Shown here: positions 62,013 to 64,000 of the stretch, one piece after another
How positions within the stretch are numbered: the stretch's first letter is position 1
Layout of the letters: every line of letters starts with the position of its first letter
NCBI RefSeq assembly: GCF_016623495.1
Contig: NZ_JAEHHL010000001.1
Coordinates: forward strand, 186,001-250,000
DNA: 64,000 nt
Direction of reading: 5' to 3'
From: Thermohalobaculum xanthum
GTDB lineage: Bacteria > Pseudomonadota > Alphaproteobacteria > Rhodobacterales > Rhodobacteraceae
Position numbers and translations under genes: made by a program
The notes under the pieces: generated by a model
Databases searched by the model: none
Told to the model about the DNA's origin: nothing
What the model saw: the letters and a program-made list of their open reading frames with translations, nothing else

Positions 62013-63875
62013 TCAGTTGAGGATCGAGGCGCCCATCCCCTCACGGTCGCCGGCCGCGCCGCGAGGTTCGATCCCCATCTCGCGGATCTGTCTGAGCGCG
62101 GCCTCGACTTTCAGCATCAGCATCTGCTCGCCGATCTCGGCCGTCGCGCGCGACGGGGCACCGGAATATCCAGGTTCGGCACCTTCTGGCGGCTCGACCG
62201 GGCGCATGCGGACGCCCTCGCGGTTCACGGCGATCAGTTCCGACGTGTCGCGGATGCCGGCATGCGAGCCGATTTCGGCGTCGGTGAAGCCCTGGGCCCT
62301 GAGCCAGTCGATCTGACCGTTGGCGGCATAGTAGGCGCCGACATGGAGGACGCGCACGCCCTCGTCGGCCCAGGCCGCGGTGAGCCGCTGGGCGACTTCG
62401 GCCTGAGCGGCCTGGTTCCCGCCGCTGTCGCCGATGAGCAGGATGTTCCTGAAGCCATGCGCCTTGTAGCTTGCCGCCGCGGCTTCCAGAACCGACTGGA
62501 ACAGGGGTTCCGGCAGGCTGAGGGTTCCGGCGAACGCCATGTGGCCCTCGCGCGTCGCGGGGTCGCCCTCGGGGACGTATGACAGGACCGGAGCGACCAA
62601 TGTGCGGTCGAGCGCGCGCGCGATGCGTTCTGCCGTCTCGTGAATGATGTAGTTGTGCTTTCCGAGGATGACGTGGGGCCCGTTCTGCTCGGTTCCGCCC
62701 GTAGGGATGATCACGGTGTCGAAGCCGCGGTCCTGTGCGCGGGCAATCTCGGTCCAGGTCAGGTCCTCGAGATGCACGCTGGGGACCGCCGACGCCGCCG
62801 CGATCACCTGCCGCTGGGCGTGAAACACGAGACCATAGGCGGCAACGCACATGCCCACCGATGCCGCCATCACGATGCGCCGGCGCTTGCCGCCCTCGCG
62901 CGGTGCGATGATCTCCCAGGCATTGGCGAAGGGCTTGAGATAGAGCTCGCGCACCGACGAGAACGGGTTGGGCTCGGACCGGTTGATGCCGAAGCTCAGC
63001 TTCTCGTAGCCCTTCGGCACATAGAGCGTTCCGAACATCCAGTCCCAGAACGCGAAGACGAGGCCAAAGTTCTTGTCGAAATGCCGCACCTCGACCGAGT
63101 GGTGCGTCTGGTGCTGGGCGGGGCTGATCAGGATGAAGCTGAGCCAGCGAGGATAGCCGAGCCAGATATGCGAGTGCCGCAGGTTATAGCCGACGAGGTA
63201 GAAGACGAAGATCACCACGTTGACGCCGGCGATGGTCGTCTCCTTCGGCGGCTCGCCCGTGAGGTAGACGAAGAGCGCCAGGGCCAGCGCCACGCAGGCC
63301 GCGCCCACGATCCCCGTGAAGAACAGGTCGACAGGGTGCATGCGGTAGACCGTGACCGGCGTCAGGACCTCGGCCGAATGGTGCACCTGGTGGAACTGCC
63401 AGAGAACCTGCACCTTGTGTTGCAGGTAATGCGTTATGAACACGGCAAAATCCGCCGCCATCACGGCCGCGAGGGTGTAGAGGATCGCGGTCAGCGGCGT
63501 TGCCGGGAAGACCGGAGTTTCCGGGCGCCCGAAGATCGCGTCGAGCGTGACACCGAAGACGCCATAGAAGATGTGCGCGCCGATCAGCAGTTGCGAGACG
63601 ATGCCGGCATAGATCAGGCCGTTCACCACGAAATACACGTAGTCCTGCCGGGCCGAGCGGTGGAGCCAAACCTCGCGGTCGAAGATATACCCCCAGAGCC
63701 CCTTGCTCACGCCATCGGGACGATCCGCGCCTTCCTCATGGGCCTTGAAGAAGATGTAGGTGCCCGTCGCGATGACGAAGGCCGCCAGAAGATAGAGCCA
63801 GAACACCCGTTGGCTGGGGAGAACCAGCGCTGTGAGGTGCGAGGTGGTCTGATCGATCAGGGTATCGAGAAACAT
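62013..63875 (-). CDS. Fusion of fatty-acid-hydroxylase/sterol-desaturase domain with creatininase-like domain
   Basis: A 620-residue membrane protein. Residues 1-320 hold several helices and the di-iron histidine clusters of the fatty acid hydroxylase superfamily: HYLQH (149-153), HQVHH (162-166), H180, HSH (234-236) and HQTHH (255-259). A further helix (about 333-352), preceded by KRRR, leads to a creatininase-like domain (about 370-605) with TEQNGPH (395-401), GDSGGN (482-487) and SHAGIRDTS (537-545). By the positive-inside rule the second domain would be periplasmic while the di-iron site is cytoplasmic. Relative to Pseudomonas creatininase several metal ligands differ. The ATG at 63875 was chosen; a TTG 42 nt upstream is possible. 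The remaining bases to 64000 show no gene. Confidence 0.85.
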   Translation of the reverse strand: MFLDTLIDQTTSHLTALVLPSQRVFWLYLLAAFVIATGTYIFFKAHEEGADRPDGVSKGLWGYIFDREVWLHRSARQDYVYFVVNGLIYAGIVSQLLIGAHIFYGVFGVTLDAIFGRPETPVFPATPLTAILYTLAAVMAADFAVFITHYLQHKVQVLWQFHQVHHSAEVLTPVTVYRMHPVDLFFTGIVGAACVALALALFVYLTGEPPKETTIAGVNVVIFVFYLVGYNLRHSHIWLGYPRWLSFILISPAQHQTHHSVEVRHFDKNFGLVFAFWDWMFGTLYVPKGYEKLSFGINRSEPNPFSSVRELYLKPFANAWEIIAPREGGKRRRIVMAASVGMCVAAYGLVFHAQRQVIAAASAVPSVHLEDLTWTEIARAQDRGFDTVIIPTGGTEQNGPHVILGKHNYIIHETAERIARALDRTLVAPVLSYVPEGDPATREGHMAFAGTLSLPEPLFQSVLEAAAASYKAHGFRNILLIGDSGGNQAAQAEVAQRLTAAWADEGVRVLHVGAYYAANGQIDWLRAQGFTDAEIGSHAGIRDTSELIAVNREGVRMRPVEPPEGAEPGYSGAPSRATAEIGEQMLMLKVEAALRQIREMGIEPRGAAGDREGMGASILN

Positions 63876-64000
63876 GTGCCGCGGTCCGCTCGTCTGCCTG
63901 ACGCAATGAAACACCAATCTGGGACCGTTTCATGGCAAAGGGCAGAATAACTGTCCTCTCAACGCGATAGCGGCGCCCTAGACGTGCGTTTCCTTGGTCG

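Overview
The window is chromosomal DNA from a high-GC alphaproteobacterium, most likely Rhodobacterales or a close relative. The evidence is the strong G/C third-position bias, a complex I (nuo) operon interrupted by extra small genes, NuoE with a long C-terminal tail, the birA-coaX-rnj string behind nuoN, and a Mg-type HemB. I see no insertion sequence, prophage, integrase, origin or CRISPR array. Nearly all of it is coding, with many 4-8 bp stop/start overlaps.

Layout. (1) 1-10042 is a hopanoid lipid island. Leftward hpnC-hpnD-hpnE-shc makes hydroxysqualene, squalene and hopene (shc runs off the left edge). hpnB diverges to the right. A second leftward unit holds a HisC-like aminotransferase, a PAPS-type sulfotransferase, a paraoxonase-like membrane-anchored beta-propeller and hpnA. 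A 16-bp near-perfect inverted repeat overlaps the candidate hpnC promoter. (2) 10187-27761 is mixed housekeeping and accessory metabolism: DUF4242, PQQ-type sugar dehydrogenase, hemB, 3-hydroxyisobutyryl-CoA hydrolase, mfd, a DUF4239 membrane protein, a proline racemase homologue lacking both catalytic cysteines, a glutathionyl-hydroquinone reductase, a FrnE-type thioredoxin fold, an acyl-CoA synthetase, a LMW-phosphatase, a patatin, a small cytochrome c, a zincin and a GNAT enzyme. (3) 27856-29790 is glnB-glnA behind a near-consensus sigma-54 promoter. (4) 30181-31722 is the bifunctional NAD(P)H-hydrate repair enzyme, with a patch of atypical codon use. (5) 32012-38901 is proteostasis: tRNA-Leu, tig, clpP, clpX, lon and a secreted rhodanese. 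(6) 39016-39430 carries tRNA-Val and two identical tRNA-Asp genes. (7) 39660-56561 is the full nuoA-N operon with five inserted extra genes, followed by birA, coaX and rnj. (8) 59970-63875 has a small lipoprotein, rhlE, and an unusual membrane protein joining a fatty-acid-hydroxylase/sterol-desaturase domain to a creatininase-like domain.

The two best candidates for undescribed biology are the hopanoid-linked aminotransferase/sulfotransferase/paraoxonase-like set with hpnA (6718-10042), and the hydroxylase-creatininase fusion (62013-63875), whose creatininase half lacks several canonical metal ligands. Family assignments rest on motifs read by eye and on knowledge of the families. No database search was run.
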